From Prescottella defluvii (GTDB lineage: Bacteria > Actinomycetota > Actinomycetes > Mycobacteriales > Mycobacteriaceae): a stretch of DNA of 64,000 nt. The stretch's first letter is position 1. Every line of letters begins with the position of its first letter. The notes under the pieces are model-generated. The model worked only from the letters and a program-made list of their open reading frames with translations, did no database searches and was not told the DNA's origin. The stretch covers positions 1-64,000 of the forward strand of contig NZ_JPOC01000045.1 in NCBI RefSeq assembly GCF_000738775.1, written 5' to 3'. The translations under genes were made by a program, and so were the position numbers. Shown here piece by piece: positions 8,401 through 15,941 of this stretch.

Positions 8401-9344
8401 GTGGCCTCGGTGGGCCCGTACGTGTTCCACACCTCGCGGCCGGGGATCGCGAGTCGCTCGGCGAGTTCGGGCGGGCACGCCTCGCCGCCGAAGATCAACA
8501 GCCGCACCGCCTCGAGGGCCTCGGCCGGCCACAGCGCCGCGAGGGTCGGGACGGTGGAGACGACCGTGATGTCGCGGGAGATCAGCCAGGGGCCGAGATC
8601 CATACCGCTGCGCACCAGCGAACGTGGCGCCGGCACCAGGGCGGCGCCGTGCCGCCACGCCAGCCACATCTCCTCGCACGACGCGTCGAACGCCACCGAC
8701 AGTCCCGCGAGAACGCGGTCGTCGGCACCGATCGGATTGTCCGGCAGGAACATCCGTGCCTCGGCGTCGACGAATGCCGCAGCGTTGCGGTGCGTGACCG
8801 CCACACCCTTCGGGGTGCCGGTGGAGCCGGACGTGAAGATGATCCAGGCATCGTCGTCGGGAGTGGGACGCCGGACCTCCGGTGCCGCGGCGCGCCGCGG
8901 TGCGGTGCCGGGTTGCACGCCGTCGGCGGTGAGGATCGCCGCCACCTGCGCCTCGCCGAACACCAGGTCGGCACGCTCGTCGGGGTCGTCGGCGTCCACC
9001 GGCACGTACGCCGCGCCGGCCCTCATGACCGACAGGATCGCGACGTACAGGTCGCGCGAGCCCGACGGCATCCGGATCCCCACTCGATCGCCCGCGCCGA
9101 CGCCGGCGTCCGCGAGCCAGCGGGCGCCGGTCGCGAGTTCGTCGAGAAGCTCCGCATACGTCAGGGGTGCGGCGCCGTCGTCGATGGCGGTCGCATCCGG
9201 GTGCAGCGCCGCCGTCGACTCGAGAATGTCCACGAGTGTGCGCGGGGCGGGGGCGAGGGCGGACCGGAGGAACTCGGCGGGTATCCGCTGCGGCAGTCGG
9301 TGGTCCGCTGCGTCCGTCTGGTCCGTGGCTGGCTTGGCAGACAA
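5418..9344 (-). CDS. Pls/PosA-type membrane-bound NRPS-like polyamino-acid synthetase
   Basis: About 1308 residues, close to the 1319 I recall for Streptomyces epsilon-poly-L-lysine synthetase. Order: adenylation domain (about 35-510; TSGSTGTPKG at 171-180, NTYGPTE at about 307, YRSGDL at about 390, TRTSGKVDR at about 492), carrier domain with the pantetheine Ser in GGGSLSAAQ (about 552), then three hexapeptide-repeat soluble domains (about 690-830, 920-1060, 1155-1300) each preceded by a transmembrane pair. No conventional condensation or thioesterase domain is present. Reading the A-domain pocket by hand gives D-A-E-S-I-G-T-V-V-K; Asp at position 1 fits an alpha-amino acid, Glu at position 3 hints at a basic side chain. 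Start: TTG at 9344 has GAGAGG 8-9 nt upstream; an ATG at 9515 would add 57 unconserved-looking residues. Confidence 0.85.
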   Translation of the reverse strand: MSAKPATDQTDAADHRLPQRIPAEFLRSALAPAPRTLVDILESTAALHPDATAIDDGAAPLTYAELLDELATGARWLADAGVGAGDRVGIRMPSGSRDLYVAILSVMRAGAAYVPVDADDPDERADLVFGEAQVAAILTADGVQPGTAPRRAAAPEVRRPTPDDDAWIIFTSGSTGTPKGVAVTHRNAAAFVDAEARMFLPDNPIGADDRVLAGLSVAFDASCEEMWLAWRHGAALVPAPRSLVRSGMDLGPWLISRDITVVSTVPTLAALWPAEALEAVRLLIFGGEACPPELAERLAIPGREVWNTYGPTEATVVACGAPMDGTGPVRIGLPLDGWDLAVVDASGEPVAEGDVGELVIGGVGLARYLDPAKDAEKYAPMPTLGWDRAYRSGDLVRLDTAGLLFQGRADDQVKLGGRRIELGEIDNALQNLPGVSGAAAAVRKTPAGTAILVGYLASTDPDFDLEAAHEHLSEQLPAALVPRLALVDELPTRTSGKVDRNALPWPLPGADADPTDLGLDGTAAWVAGLWASILGAGVTGPDDDFFEMGGGSLSAAQLVTALRERFPEITVAQLYDHPRLGSLAGFLDELSPTETAPPRHVEPTPLRAQLAQIAATVPLTTLTGLQWVTWLAIAGNVLSWLDVPWAPTLSWWWVALAFFLFITPLGRMGIAVAGARTLLRGLKPGTYRRGGSEHLRLWIALRLVEASGADNLSGAPWMLYFARALGARVGNGVDLHTLPPVTGMLVLGDGCSVEPEVDLSGHWIDGDVVHIGEIRIGDGATVGARSTLLPGARIGRGAEVAPGSAVFGKVKADQHWAGSPAVKVGKATHPWPDRAPRRAPYWVPIFGVTSVVLAGMPIFGLAAGIVLIGWWIRDAADLGDAALRSLAILPVATVLSLFVFAALTVVAVRLLSIGLTEGYHPVRSRIGWQVWATERLMDSARTFLFPLYASLLTPLWLRLLGAKVGRNTEISTALVLPKFTTVADGAFLADDTMVASYELGGGWMRIEPAKVGKRAFLGNSGMAGPGRRVPKNGLVAVLSAAPDKAKSGSSWLGSPPVRLRRATTTSDASRTFDPPLRLKIARAIVETCRLIPVMVTFGIGLGVLFTLAWLVSVGGFALAALGGGIVLMIAGAVAGAVSVAAKWLVVGRIGAVEHPLWSSFVWRNEVSDAFVETVAAPWFARAANGTAVMNVWLRGLGATIGRGVWCETYWLPEADLVTLGDGATVERGCVVQTHLFHDRIMSMDTVTLGAGATLGPHCVALPAAGLGDGATVGPASLVMRGDTVPPSTRWQGNPIAPWPDSTTNGGRR

Positions 9345-9743
9345 TCCGGGTGTCCCTCTCTGTGCCTGGTCGGGCGGGCAATCGGTTCTCTCACGTCCAG
9401 GTGTCCGGAGGATGAACACCCGTTCGCCGTGCCCGACCGGCAGGCCGTTCGTTTCCTTCCGATGATTCTCCCCCGGAGGGGCCGAAAATTCGTCCCCTGG
9501 GCGCGCCGTGTTCACGGAACCGGAGAACGGGCCCAGCTGGAGCGGGGCAGGCCTACTGTCCGTGCATCCGCAGCCTGCCGGGGGGTCGGCAGCGCGATGG
9601 GGTCATTTCGTCGGTGCTGGGGATCAATCACGCTGTGGCGGTGAGGTTTCGGAACATCTCGATGCGTAGGGCCACTCGGGCGACTCGGCGCGCGGCGCGG
9701 TGGGATGTGACCACCGCCTCATGGCTGAAGGGTTGACGACGGG
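9345..9743. other. Intergenic region upstream of the Pls-like gene and the SAM-IV promoter
   Basis: About 400 bp between two divergent units. It must hold the promoter of the Pls-like gene (minus strand), but no clear -10/-35 pair was recognised. A 40-codon minus-strand frame (9750 down to 9628, Arg-rich, no Shine-Dalgarno) is open here but is not supported as a gene. The 9515-9345 segment would be coding if the longer start of the Pls-like gene were used. Confidence 0.4.
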
Positions 9744-9772
9744 TTGACATCGCGCGGACGCCCTGCCATCCT
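9744..9772 (+). promoter_or_regulatory. SigA-type promoter of the SAM-IV riboswitch transcript
   Basis: TTGACA at 9744-9749 is a perfect -35 box. Seventeen nt later is CATCCT (9767-9772), preceded by TG in an extended -10 arrangement. Transcription would begin near 9779-9780, exactly where the riboswitch fold starts. Confidence 0.6.
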
Positions 9773-9779
9773 CGTTGCC

Positions 9780-9898
9780 AGGTCACGAGTACCAGCATCA
9801 AGCCCCGGCTAGCTGGTCGGCAACCCTCCAACCGCGGTGGGGTGCTCCGGGTGACGACCAGGCTGTCGGCCACAAGGCCACGGCAAGCGCGGACTCCG
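9780..9898 (+). promoter_or_regulatory. SAM-IV riboswitch
   Basis: The segment starts GGTCACGAGTACCAGC and continues with CAAGCCCCGGCTAGCTGG, CGGCAACCCTCC and CGCGGTGGGGTGCTCCGGG, closing with GTGACGACC to pair with the 5' GGTCA. This is the conserved S-adenosylmethionine-binding core of the actinobacterial SAM-IV class (S-box-like core with a different peripheral arrangement). The 3' extension to about 9898 (GGCCACAAGGCC hairpin and following bases) would supply the outer helices and pseudoknot. It lies about 50 nt before the ATG of the PLP enzyme gene. Expected behaviour is down-regulation when SAM is abundant. The class assignment is by motif recall, without a covariance search. Confidence 0.88.
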
Positions 9899-9948
9899 AT
9901 GGCGTCAACTCTCATCGCCGACGAGTCCTGAACTCGAAGGATGTCGTG

Positions 9949-11268
9949 ATGACCGCTGTACTGACTGCCGATACCTGCTGTGCCACCTCCCCGATCGCTC
10001 AGGTGTCGGGCTGTGACCTGCAGGTTCCGCTCGTCGGGGGTGGAACCTGCACCTACGCGAACTTCGACTACGCGGCCAGCGCGCCGGCCCTGGCCCAGGT
10101 CGCCGACCGGGTCCAGGAACTGCTGCCCTTCTATGCAAGCGTGCACCGCGGTGCCGGCTACGCCTCCCGCGTGAGCACCGAGGCCTACGAGAATGCCCGC
10201 GGATCGGTGGAGCGCTTCGTCGGCGCGGACGCCGACCAGGTCGTCGTCTTCACTCGCAACACCACCGACTCGCTCAACCTGCTCGCCAGCTGCGTGCCCG
10301 GTGACGTCGTCGTCCTGGACATCGAGCATCACGCAAACCTGCTGCCGTGGAAGAACTCCCGCATCGTCGAGGCTGCAGATACGGTCGCCGAGACCATCCG
10401 TCGCCTGGTCGCCGAGCTGTGCTCCAAGCCGGCGGCGCTGCTCGCCGTAACCGGTGCCTCCAACGTCACCGGCGAGGTGCTGCCGATCGCCGAACTGGCC
10501 GACATCGCGCACCGCTGCGGCGCCCGAATTCTCGTCGACGGCGCACAGTTGGCCCCGCACCGCCGCGTGAACCTCGCCGAATGCGGCGTCGACTACCTGG
10601 CCTTCTCCGGCCACAAGCTGTATGCGCCGTTCGGTGCCGGTGTGCTGGTCGGTCGCCGCGACTGGCTCGACGACGCGCAGCCGTACCTCGCCGGTGGCGG
10701 CGCCGTGCGTGAGGTGACGATCGACGAGACCTGTTGGGCCCCCGCCCCCGCACGCCACGAAGCCGGCAGCCCCAACGTGCTCGGTGTCGCCGCTCTCGCG
10801 GCCGCATGTGATGCACTGTCCGCCTTGGACTTCGATCGGGTCGTCGAGCATGAGCGGGTGCTGTCGAGCCGACTCGCGGACGGCCTCGCGGAGATCGACG
10901 GCGTGCACCTGCTGCGCCTGTGGTCGGATGCGCCGGACAGCGTCGGCATCGTCACCTTCACGATCGACGGCTTCGAGCCCGGTCAGATCGCCGCGTTCCT
11001 GTCCGCCGAGCACGGAATCGGCGTGCGCGACGGCCGCTTCTGCGCCCACCCGCTGCTCAACCGCATCGGTCACGCCGGCGGCGCGGTCCGTGCCAGCCTC
11101 GGCCTGGGCACCGGATCCGACGACGTCGAGCGACTGATCGCCGCCGTCCGCCAGCTGGTGGCCGGCGAGGCGACCTGGAACTACGGCAAGACCGACGGAC
11201 TGTGGAACCCGGTCCCCGAGACCCGCGGCTTCTCGACGGAGACCGCCGGCGCCTCCGAATGCGTGTAA
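9949..11268 (+). CDS. Class V aminotransferase / cysteine-desulfurase-like PLP enzyme
   Basis: A 439-residue fold-type I PLP protein. The PLP lysine is in FSGHKLYAPFGAGVL (about 225), the phosphate/ring-binding segments ASNVTGEVLPIA and ILVDGAQLAPH are present, and VRDGRFCAHPLL (about 365) matches the Cys-containing active-site loop of SufS/CsdA desulfurases. A roughly 30-residue C-terminal tail rich in Thr/Glu ends with Cys-Val. GAAGGA lies 8 nt before the ATG at 9949. The SAM-IV riboswitch controls it, so the enzyme is tied to methionine/SAM or sulfur economy, perhaps as a desulfurase, cysteine lyase or transaminase acting on a sulfur amino acid. Exact substrate is not readable. It is transcribed alone and converges with the next gene, 28 bp away. 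Confidence 0.8.
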   Translation: MTAVLTADTCCATSPIAQVSGCDLQVPLVGGGTCTYANFDYAASAPALAQVADRVQELLPFYASVHRGAGYASRVSTEAYENARGSVERFVGADADQVVVFTRNTTDSLNLLASCVPGDVVVLDIEHHANLLPWKNSRIVEAADTVAETIRRLVAELCSKPAALLAVTGASNVTGEVLPIAELADIAHRCGARILVDGAQLAPHRRVNLAECGVDYLAFSGHKLYAPFGAGVLVGRRDWLDDAQPYLAGGGAVREVTIDETCWAPAPARHEAGSPNVLGVAALAAACDALSALDFDRVVEHERVLSSRLADGLAEIDGVHLLRLWSDAPDSVGIVTFTIDGFEPGQIAAFLSAEHGIGVRDGRFCAHPLLNRIGHAGGAVRASLGLGTGSDDVERLIAAVRQLVAGEATWNYGKTDGLWNPVPETRGFSTETAGASECV

Positions 11269-11296
11269 CCGCAGCGGAATCGGCTCGTCCCGCTCG

Positions 11297-12493
11297 TCAC
11301 CGGCTCCCGGTCGTCCCCTCCGAAAGCGCCGCGACCGCCTGTCGGTCGTACGGCAGGCCGACCCGCAGGAGCGCCTGACCGACGGTCCAGTAGTACGTTC
11401 CCCACAACTGCTCGTTCTCCGCCAGAGCCGCGAGGAACTGTCGCTGAGGTGCGCCGATGTTCTCGGGTGCCGGCGGGTGCCCACCCGGGGTCGACTCGGC
11501 CTCGGGGAAGGCTGCACGAAGCAACGGTGCCCAGTCCACCATGTTCGGGTTCGAAATCTGCGCTTCCGCAACAGCAACCGGCAGGATCGCGGTGAAGGGC
11601 GTGTCCCGCTGCAGAAGCGAGCTCAACAGAGTGGAGCGGACGCCGGTATGGAAGCTGTGCGGTATCCGGTCACGGTCGAACCACCCGTCGATGTCCTCCG
11701 GCCGAGTCAGCGCGTGAACGAGTTCCGCTGTCGCCGAAGTGGATTGCGGTAGATGTAGGGCGGCACACGCGCGGACGGCAGGATCGGCGTCGGCGAGCCA
11801 GTCACTGACGTCGGCTCCGACGGTGCCGAGAGCGAGCACCGCCGCGGCGCGGTCGTCACGTTCGGTGGCGCTGTCGGCGAAGGAACGCAGCGCGGAGGTG
11901 ACTCGCTGCCGATGCGGGGGTGTGGCGCCGCCGCCCCACCGCCCCAACGCACCGACCGCCGCGGCCCGAGAGGCTGTTTCCCCCGAACCTGTGAGCTCCA
12001 GCAGCCGCTCCAGGATCAGGCTCGTCTGCTGCCGGAGCGCCGGCACAGCGAGACTTCTGAGGTTGCTGGGCACCGGCGACCCCCATGCCTGTGCCACTTC
12101 CTCTTCGTCGTCGGACGAAATGGCGTCGAAGAACCAGCGTTCCTCCTCGTCCGAAGGCGGCACGATCTCGCCTCGGCCGGCGAGGCTCGCCTCTTCCCGG
12201 GCCAGACTGCCGCCCGCCAGATCGAGGAATCTCGCCAGCGCGAGCAGACGCGTCGCCGCGGTCTCCCGGTCCATATCGCAGATCCAGAACGGGATGGCTT
12301 GTGCGACTGCGGCAACCGCGGGCACCGTGGCGGGATAGATGGTGCCTTGATGCAGCACGGCATCGTAGAGATGATCCATCGCGGTCGAGAAGGCCGCCGC
12401 ATCCGGATCCACCAACGCCCCCAGATGAGCCTGCGTGTCCGCCGCCACGTCAAACGCGTGGAAGAGCCGATTCCAGTCGTAGGTATCGCTCAC
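11297..12493 (-). CDS. HEAT-repeat-like hypothetical protein
   Basis: A 398-residue, Ala/Leu/Glu-rich helical protein with successive helix pairs such as TASRAAAVGALGRWG, DRAAAVLALGTVGADV and DPAVRACAALHL, typical of HEAT repeats (about residues 170-260). No enzyme motif, signal peptide or membrane segment is seen. HEAT proteins of this size often act as scaffolds or as immunity proteins to secreted toxins, but no toxin gene is adjacent. The GTG at 12493 is preceded by AGGAG with an 8-nt spacer; an upstream ATG at 12547 has no such site. Function unknown. Confidence 0.7.
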   Translation of the reverse strand: MSDTYDWNRLFHAFDVAADTQAHLGALVDPDAAAFSTAMDHLYDAVLHQGTIYPATVPAVAAVAQAIPFWICDMDRETAATRLLALARFLDLAGGSLAREEASLAGRGEIVPPSDEEERWFFDAISSDDEEEVAQAWGSPVPSNLRSLAVPALRQQTSLILERLLELTGSGETASRAAAVGALGRWGGGATPPHRQRVTSALRSFADSATERDDRAAAVLALGTVGADVSDWLADADPAVRACAALHLPQSTSATAELVHALTRPEDIDGWFDRDRIPHSFHTGVRSTLLSSLLQRDTPFTAILPVAVAEAQISNPNMVDWAPLLRAAFPEAESTPGGHPPAPENIGAPQRQFLAALAENEQLWGTYYWTVGQALLRVGLPYDRQAVAALSEGTTGSR

Positions 12494-12587
12494 ACGACGC
12501 ACTCCTGTCCATCCCCGCCAGGCCTGAATTCGGCGATCGTAGCTCATCTCGAAAGTCGACAGCAGCGGTATCTCGGGTGATCGGCTG

Positions 12588-13346
12588 TCAGTCCGGCTTG
12601 CGCGCCTCGATGAGGAATCGCGTGGAGTGCGCGACGAACACCCCGTCCTCGCGGATGCGCCGGTCGAGGTCGCGTAGCCGGTCGCGGCAGCCGTCGACGG
12701 TGAAGCCCGGAACGATCCAGATCACCTTCCGCAGGAAGTAGACCACCGCTCCGATGTCGAAGAACTCCATGCGCAGCCGCGCGAACTGCAGATCCACGAC
12801 CCCGAGTCCGGCAGCGTGCGCCTCGGCCACGGCGGTGTCCGGGTGCCGCAGTCGTCGCGCCTCGGGGCGCGGACCGAGGAAGAACTCGGCGAGCTCGAAG
12901 ACGCTCTCGGGACCCACGTGCTGGGCCAGGTAGGTACCGCCGGGAGCGAGCACCCGCGCGAGCTCCGGCCACGACACGGTGTTGGGGTGACGGCTGCTGA
13001 CCAGATCGAAAGCGTTGTCCGCGAACGGTAGTGGTGGCTCGTCCGACGCCTCGACGACCACCACGCCCAACGGGTGCAGCGCCTCGGTGGCCTTCGCGAG
13101 GTTGGGCGGCCAGGACTCCGTCGCGGCCATCGTCCGGGGAATCACTCCGGCACCGGCGAGGACCTCCCCGCCTCCGGTCTCGATGTCGAGTGCGGCCGTC
13201 GCTCGTGCCAGGCGCTGGGCCAGCAGTCGCTGATAGCCCCACGGCGGGCGCTCTTCGGTGGCGCGGCCGTCGAGCCAGGAGAACTCCCAACCGTCGACCG
13301 ACGCGGCCGCGGCCTCGGCGACCAGGCTGTCGAAGGTGCGATCCAT
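12588..13346 (-). CDS. Class I SAM-dependent methyltransferase
   Basis: A 252-residue protein with a degenerate Rossmann methyltransferase core: LDIETGGGEVLA (motif I, about residues 55-65), ATEALHPLGVVVVEAS (motif II) and PFADNAFDLVSSRHP (acidic/motif IV region), followed by VLAPGGTYLAQHVG. This is the pattern of small-molecule methyltransferases of the UbiE/Methyltransf_11 type. Substrate unknown. It lies just downstream of the SDR gene on the same strand; an alternative GTG start at 13370 would overlap the SDR stop (GTGA). I prefer the ATG at 13346, which is preceded by GGGAGAG. Confidence 0.75.
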   Translation of the reverse strand: MDRTFDSLVAEAAAASVDGWEFSWLDGRATEERPPWGYQRLLAQRLARATAALDIETGGGEVLAGAGVIPRTMAATESWPPNLAKATEALHPLGVVVVEASDEPPLPFADNAFDLVSSRHPNTVSWPELARVLAPGGTYLAQHVGPESVFELAEFFLGPRPEARRLRHPDTAVAEAHAAGLGVVDLQFARLRMEFFDIGAVVYFLRKVIWIVPGFTVDGCRDRLRDLDRRIREDGVFVAHSTRFLIEARKPD

Positions 13347-13366
13347 GTCCGTGGCTCTCCCGGTGC

Positions 13367-14152
13367 TCACAGCGTCTTGATCAGCCCGCCGTCGATGACG
13401 ATGTCGGCGCCGGTGATGTTGCCCGATCGTGCGCTCGCGAGGAACAGCACCAGGTCGGCTACCTCGTCGGGGCGGGTGAACCGCCCGGTCTCGGAACCCG
13501 CGGCGGCGGCCGCGACGACGGACTCCGCAGTGCTACCGCTGACCCGCGCAACGGTGGAGGCGACCCCGTCGTCGGCGAGCCACAGGGCAGTGGCGACCGG
13601 ACCGGGGCTCACCGTGTTGACCCGAATATTCTGACCGGCAACCTCTTTGGAGAGCGACTTGCAGAAGTTGGTGAGTGCGGCCTTCGCGGCGGAGTAGTCC
13701 ACCACTCCGGGGTCGGGCAGGAAGGCGTTGACCGAGCCGACGGTCACGACACTCCCGCCGCCGCGCCGGGCGAGCTGGGGGAGCGCGGCGCGGGTGGTCC
13801 GCACGGCGGACAGGAATGTGAGGGTCAGCGAGGCGATCCAGTCCTCGTCGGAGACACTCGCGAATCCTCCGACTCGCGGTGTCACGGCACCGGCGTTGTT
13901 GACCAGGATGTCCACGCCGCCGCGCTCGGTGGCCGCCTCGATCAGCGCCACCGGGCCCTCGGCCGTGGACAGGTCACACGGCACGAACGTCACATTCCCG
14001 TCGGACTCCATCGACTGGATTTCCGCAGTGCGAGTGCGTGATCCGGCAACTACGCGCGCACCCTCGGACACCAGTGCAGTGGTCACCGCAAGCCCGATGC
14101 CCTTGCTCGCGCCGGTGACGACGGCGGTCTTGCCGGCCAGGTGCAGGTCCAT
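13367..14152 (-). CDS. Short-chain dehydrogenase/reductase (SDR)
   Basis: A 261-residue classical SDR. The cofactor motif TGASKGIG sits at residues 13-20, NNAG at about 86-89, the catalytic Ser in VTVGSVNAF (about 134) and Tyr-x-x-x-Lys as YSAAK (about 149-153), with the C-terminal DIVIDGG. The Arg/Ser pattern after beta-2 (AGSRTRTAE) suggests NADP preference. It catalyses oxidation or reduction of an alcohol/ketone that cannot be identified from sequence. It forms a two-gene unit with the downstream methyltransferase. Confidence 0.85.
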   Translation of the reverse strand: MDLHLAGKTAVVTGASKGIGLAVTTALVSEGARVVAGSRTRTAEIQSMESDGNVTFVPCDLSTAEGPVALIEAATERGGVDILVNNAGAVTPRVGGFASVSDEDWIASLTLTFLSAVRTTRAALPQLARRGGGSVVTVGSVNAFLPDPGVVDYSAAKAALTNFCKSLSKEVAGQNIRVNTVSPGPVATALWLADDGVASTVARVSGSTAESVVAAAAAGSETGRFTRPDEVADLVLFLASARSGNITGADIVIDGGLIKTL

Positions 14153-14276
14153 GACGTCTCGATCCTGTGGATCGGATGTGGTCGCACCCCATGCTACCGC
14201 CGCCGAACGCCGGCCTCGGTTCCCGAACGGGCAGGGCGGGTTTGCCGCTGCCGCTCAGGCGCACACTAACGTCGGG

Positions 14277-15158
14277 TCACTTTCGCTTCGCGTCGTCGTG
14301 ATTGCGGACGAACGTCATCAGTCGGGGGATCACGCGATCGGGGATGTGGCCCAGGATGCCGTGGCCGGTGCCGGCGTAGATCTCCACCTCCGCGTCGGGA
14401 AGAAGGTCGGACAGTCGCGCCGCCACCCGTTCGGGGTTGGAGACCACCGTCTCGGCGCCGGAAATCAGGAGCGTCGGAACCGAGATCGACTGCACTTCCG
14501 CATCCTCGAGCTTTCGCGCCCACCCGATCCCGGGCCGGTAGTTCAACGCCTCCTTGGCGAGGGCGAACTCGAGGTCGCCGAGGACGTACCCGGGGGACAT
14601 CCAATCGTTGAGTCTGCGGATGTTCTCGTCGGTGCGGCGCATCCCGGCGCGGATCATCTTCAGCAGGACCCGCCACGAGGGCTTGTCGAAGACTCCGCCC
14701 GGCTCGATGAGCGTCACGCTCGCCAGCCGTTCCGGGGAATGGAGGGCCACCAGAACGGCATGCCAGGCGCCCTGCGAATAGCCGATCAGATGGACGCGGT
14801 CGACGCCGAGCTCGTTCAGTACCTCGCCGACCCAGGTGGCGAAGTCGGACTCCCCGGTCAACGGTGCGGTCTGCACGCTGCGTCCGGCGGTCCCGATCGT
14901 GTCCAGCGCATATACGACGCGGTCCCGGCACAGATCCTCGATGACGATGTGCCATTGCAGACTGTTCGCCCCGAGGGAGTGCACCAGGACGATCGGTGTC
15001 TCCGTGCCGGTCCCCGACTTGCGGACATGGGTGGTTCCGAACGATGTCGGGATGTCCAGTTGTGTCGACGGAACCGGCCACGTGTCCTCGAGTGCCCGGT
15101 AGATGCGGTCGTATCTCTGCTTCGATGCGTCGTTCGCGAATCGTCCGATCTTCGGCAT
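14277..15158 (-). CDS. Alpha/beta-hydrolase
   Basis: A 293-residue hydrolase. The oxyanion-hole region is IVLVHSLGANSLQW, the nucleophile elbow GYSQGA (Gly-x-Ser-x-Gly, Ser about 138), the acid is likely the Asp/Glu after LLISGAET and the His in GTGHGILGHIP (about 267). This is a typical esterase, haloperoxidase-like or C-C hydrolase fold. The ATG at 15158 is preceded by AGGGAGG. It is transcribed away from a TetR gene, with a 14+14 bp inverted repeat between the two starts, so it is the probable target of that repressor. Confidence 0.83.
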   Translation of the reverse strand: MPKIGRFANDASKQRYDRIYRALEDTWPVPSTQLDIPTSFGTTHVRKSGTGTETPIVLVHSLGANSLQWHIVIEDLCRDRVVYALDTIGTAGRSVQTAPLTGESDFATWVGEVLNELGVDRVHLIGYSQGAWHAVLVALHSPERLASVTLIEPGGVFDKPSWRVLLKMIRAGMRRTDENIRRLNDWMSPGYVLGDLEFALAKEALNYRPGIGWARKLEDAEVQSISVPTLLISGAETVVSNPERVAARLSDLLPDAEVEIYAGTGHGILGHIPDRVIPRLMTFVRNHDDAKRK

Positions 15159-15186
15159 GAGCCTCCCTCTCTGCGCTTTGGTTGTT

Positions 15187-15222
15187 GGTATGAACGTATC
15201 ACCAATGCGATATGTGCGTACC
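15187..15222. promoter_or_regulatory. Inverted-repeat operator between hydrolase and TetR genes
   Basis: GGTATGAACGTATC at 15187-15200 and GATATGTGCGTACC at 15209-15222 form an inverted repeat with 11 of 14 matching positions, separated by 8 bp. It sits in the 105-bp divergent intergenic region between the alpha/beta-hydrolase (leftward) and the TetR gene (rightward). It is positioned to let the TetR protein repress both. Confidence 0.55.
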
Positions 15223-15263
15223 ATAACGGGGCGAACGGCACCGCGCGAGAAGGGAGGCAGTCC

Positions 15264-15899
15264 ATGCCGAAACTGGTCGATCATGACGTGAGGCGACGGG
15301 AGATCACCGATGCGGTGCGACGAGTGATCGTCGACGGTGGGCTCGCGGCGGTGACGTTTCAGTCCGTTGCCGCCGAGGCGGGGATCTCGGTCCGGCTCGT
15401 GCAGTACTACTTCGGCACGAAGCGGGAGTTCCTGCTCGCGACACATCACACCGTGCGTCAGGACGCCGGTGCTCGCCTGATGCGGGAGTTGGCCGTCCTG
15501 GGTCCGGAAGCGTCGCCCCGCGAGATCATCACCGCGTTCCTGGTCGCCATGCTCCCGCTCGATCAGGAACGTCGCGACGAGGCGATCGTGCTCGGCGCCT
15601 TCCATGCCGCCGCGCTGACCGGACAGGGAATCGCCGCCGAGGAAACCCTGACTGCCCCACGCGAACTGACGGCGCTCATCTCAGGGCAGCTGCAGCGAGT
15701 GACCGACCGGGACGCGGTCACGCCGCCAACGGACCCCGACCTCGACGCCGAACTGATTCTCGCGGCTGTCGGTGGGCTCGCGCAGGGGATGCTGCCGGGC
15801 TACGGCACGGCGGAACTGGCCCTGCAGCTCGTCGAGCGCCTTCTCGATCGTGTGCTCGGGCCCCGAAATCCTCAGGGGAATCCGCGGGTCGAGCCGTAG
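15264..15899 (+). CDS. TetR-family transcriptional regulator
   Basis: A 211-residue TetR/AcrR repressor. The N-terminal HTH (about residues 10-56) ends in the signature TFQSVAAEAGISVRLVQYYFGTKREFL, and a helical ligand domain follows. AGGGAGG precedes the ATG at 15264 with an 8-nt gap. Divergent from the alpha/beta-hydrolase gene, with a strong inverted repeat in between, it most likely autoregulates and controls the hydrolase. The inducer is unknown. Confidence 0.88.
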   Translation: MPKLVDHDVRRREITDAVRRVIVDGGLAAVTFQSVAAEAGISVRLVQYYFGTKREFLLATHHTVRQDAGARLMRELAVLGPEASPREIITAFLVAMLPLDQERRDEAIVLGAFHAAALTGQGIAAEETLTAPRELTALISGQLQRVTDRDAVTPPTDPDLDAELILAAVGGLAQGMLPGYGTAELALQLVERLLDRVLGPRNPQGNPRVEP

Positions 15900-15908
15900 A
15901 CGGCAGGT

Positions 15909-15933
15909 GTGGGCGCCCTCGTCGAGCGCCCAC
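15909..15933. terminator. Bidirectional hairpin terminator
   Basis: GTGGGCGC at 15909-15916 pairs perfectly with GCGCCCAC at 15926-15933 around a 9-nt loop. It lies between the convergent TetR and flavin-reductase genes, and either could use it. There is no U-tract. Confidence 0.5.
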
Positions 15934-15941
15934 GCAAGGCG

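Noticed and set aside
7035-9644. Long plus-strand open frame opposite the Pls-like gene
   Set aside because: A shadow of the GC-rich codon pattern: Arg/Gly/Pro-rich with no domains, while the minus strand encodes an intact multidomain protein.
9628-9750. 40-codon Arg-rich minus-strand frame beside the SAM-IV promoter
   Set aside because: No Shine-Dalgarno or leaderless promoter, overlaps the -35 box of the opposite promoter, and no recognisable domain.
15159-15605. Upstream extension of the alpha/beta-hydrolase frame
   Set aside because: The extension runs antisense through the TetR gene; the internal ATG at 15158 has a strong Shine-Dalgarno.
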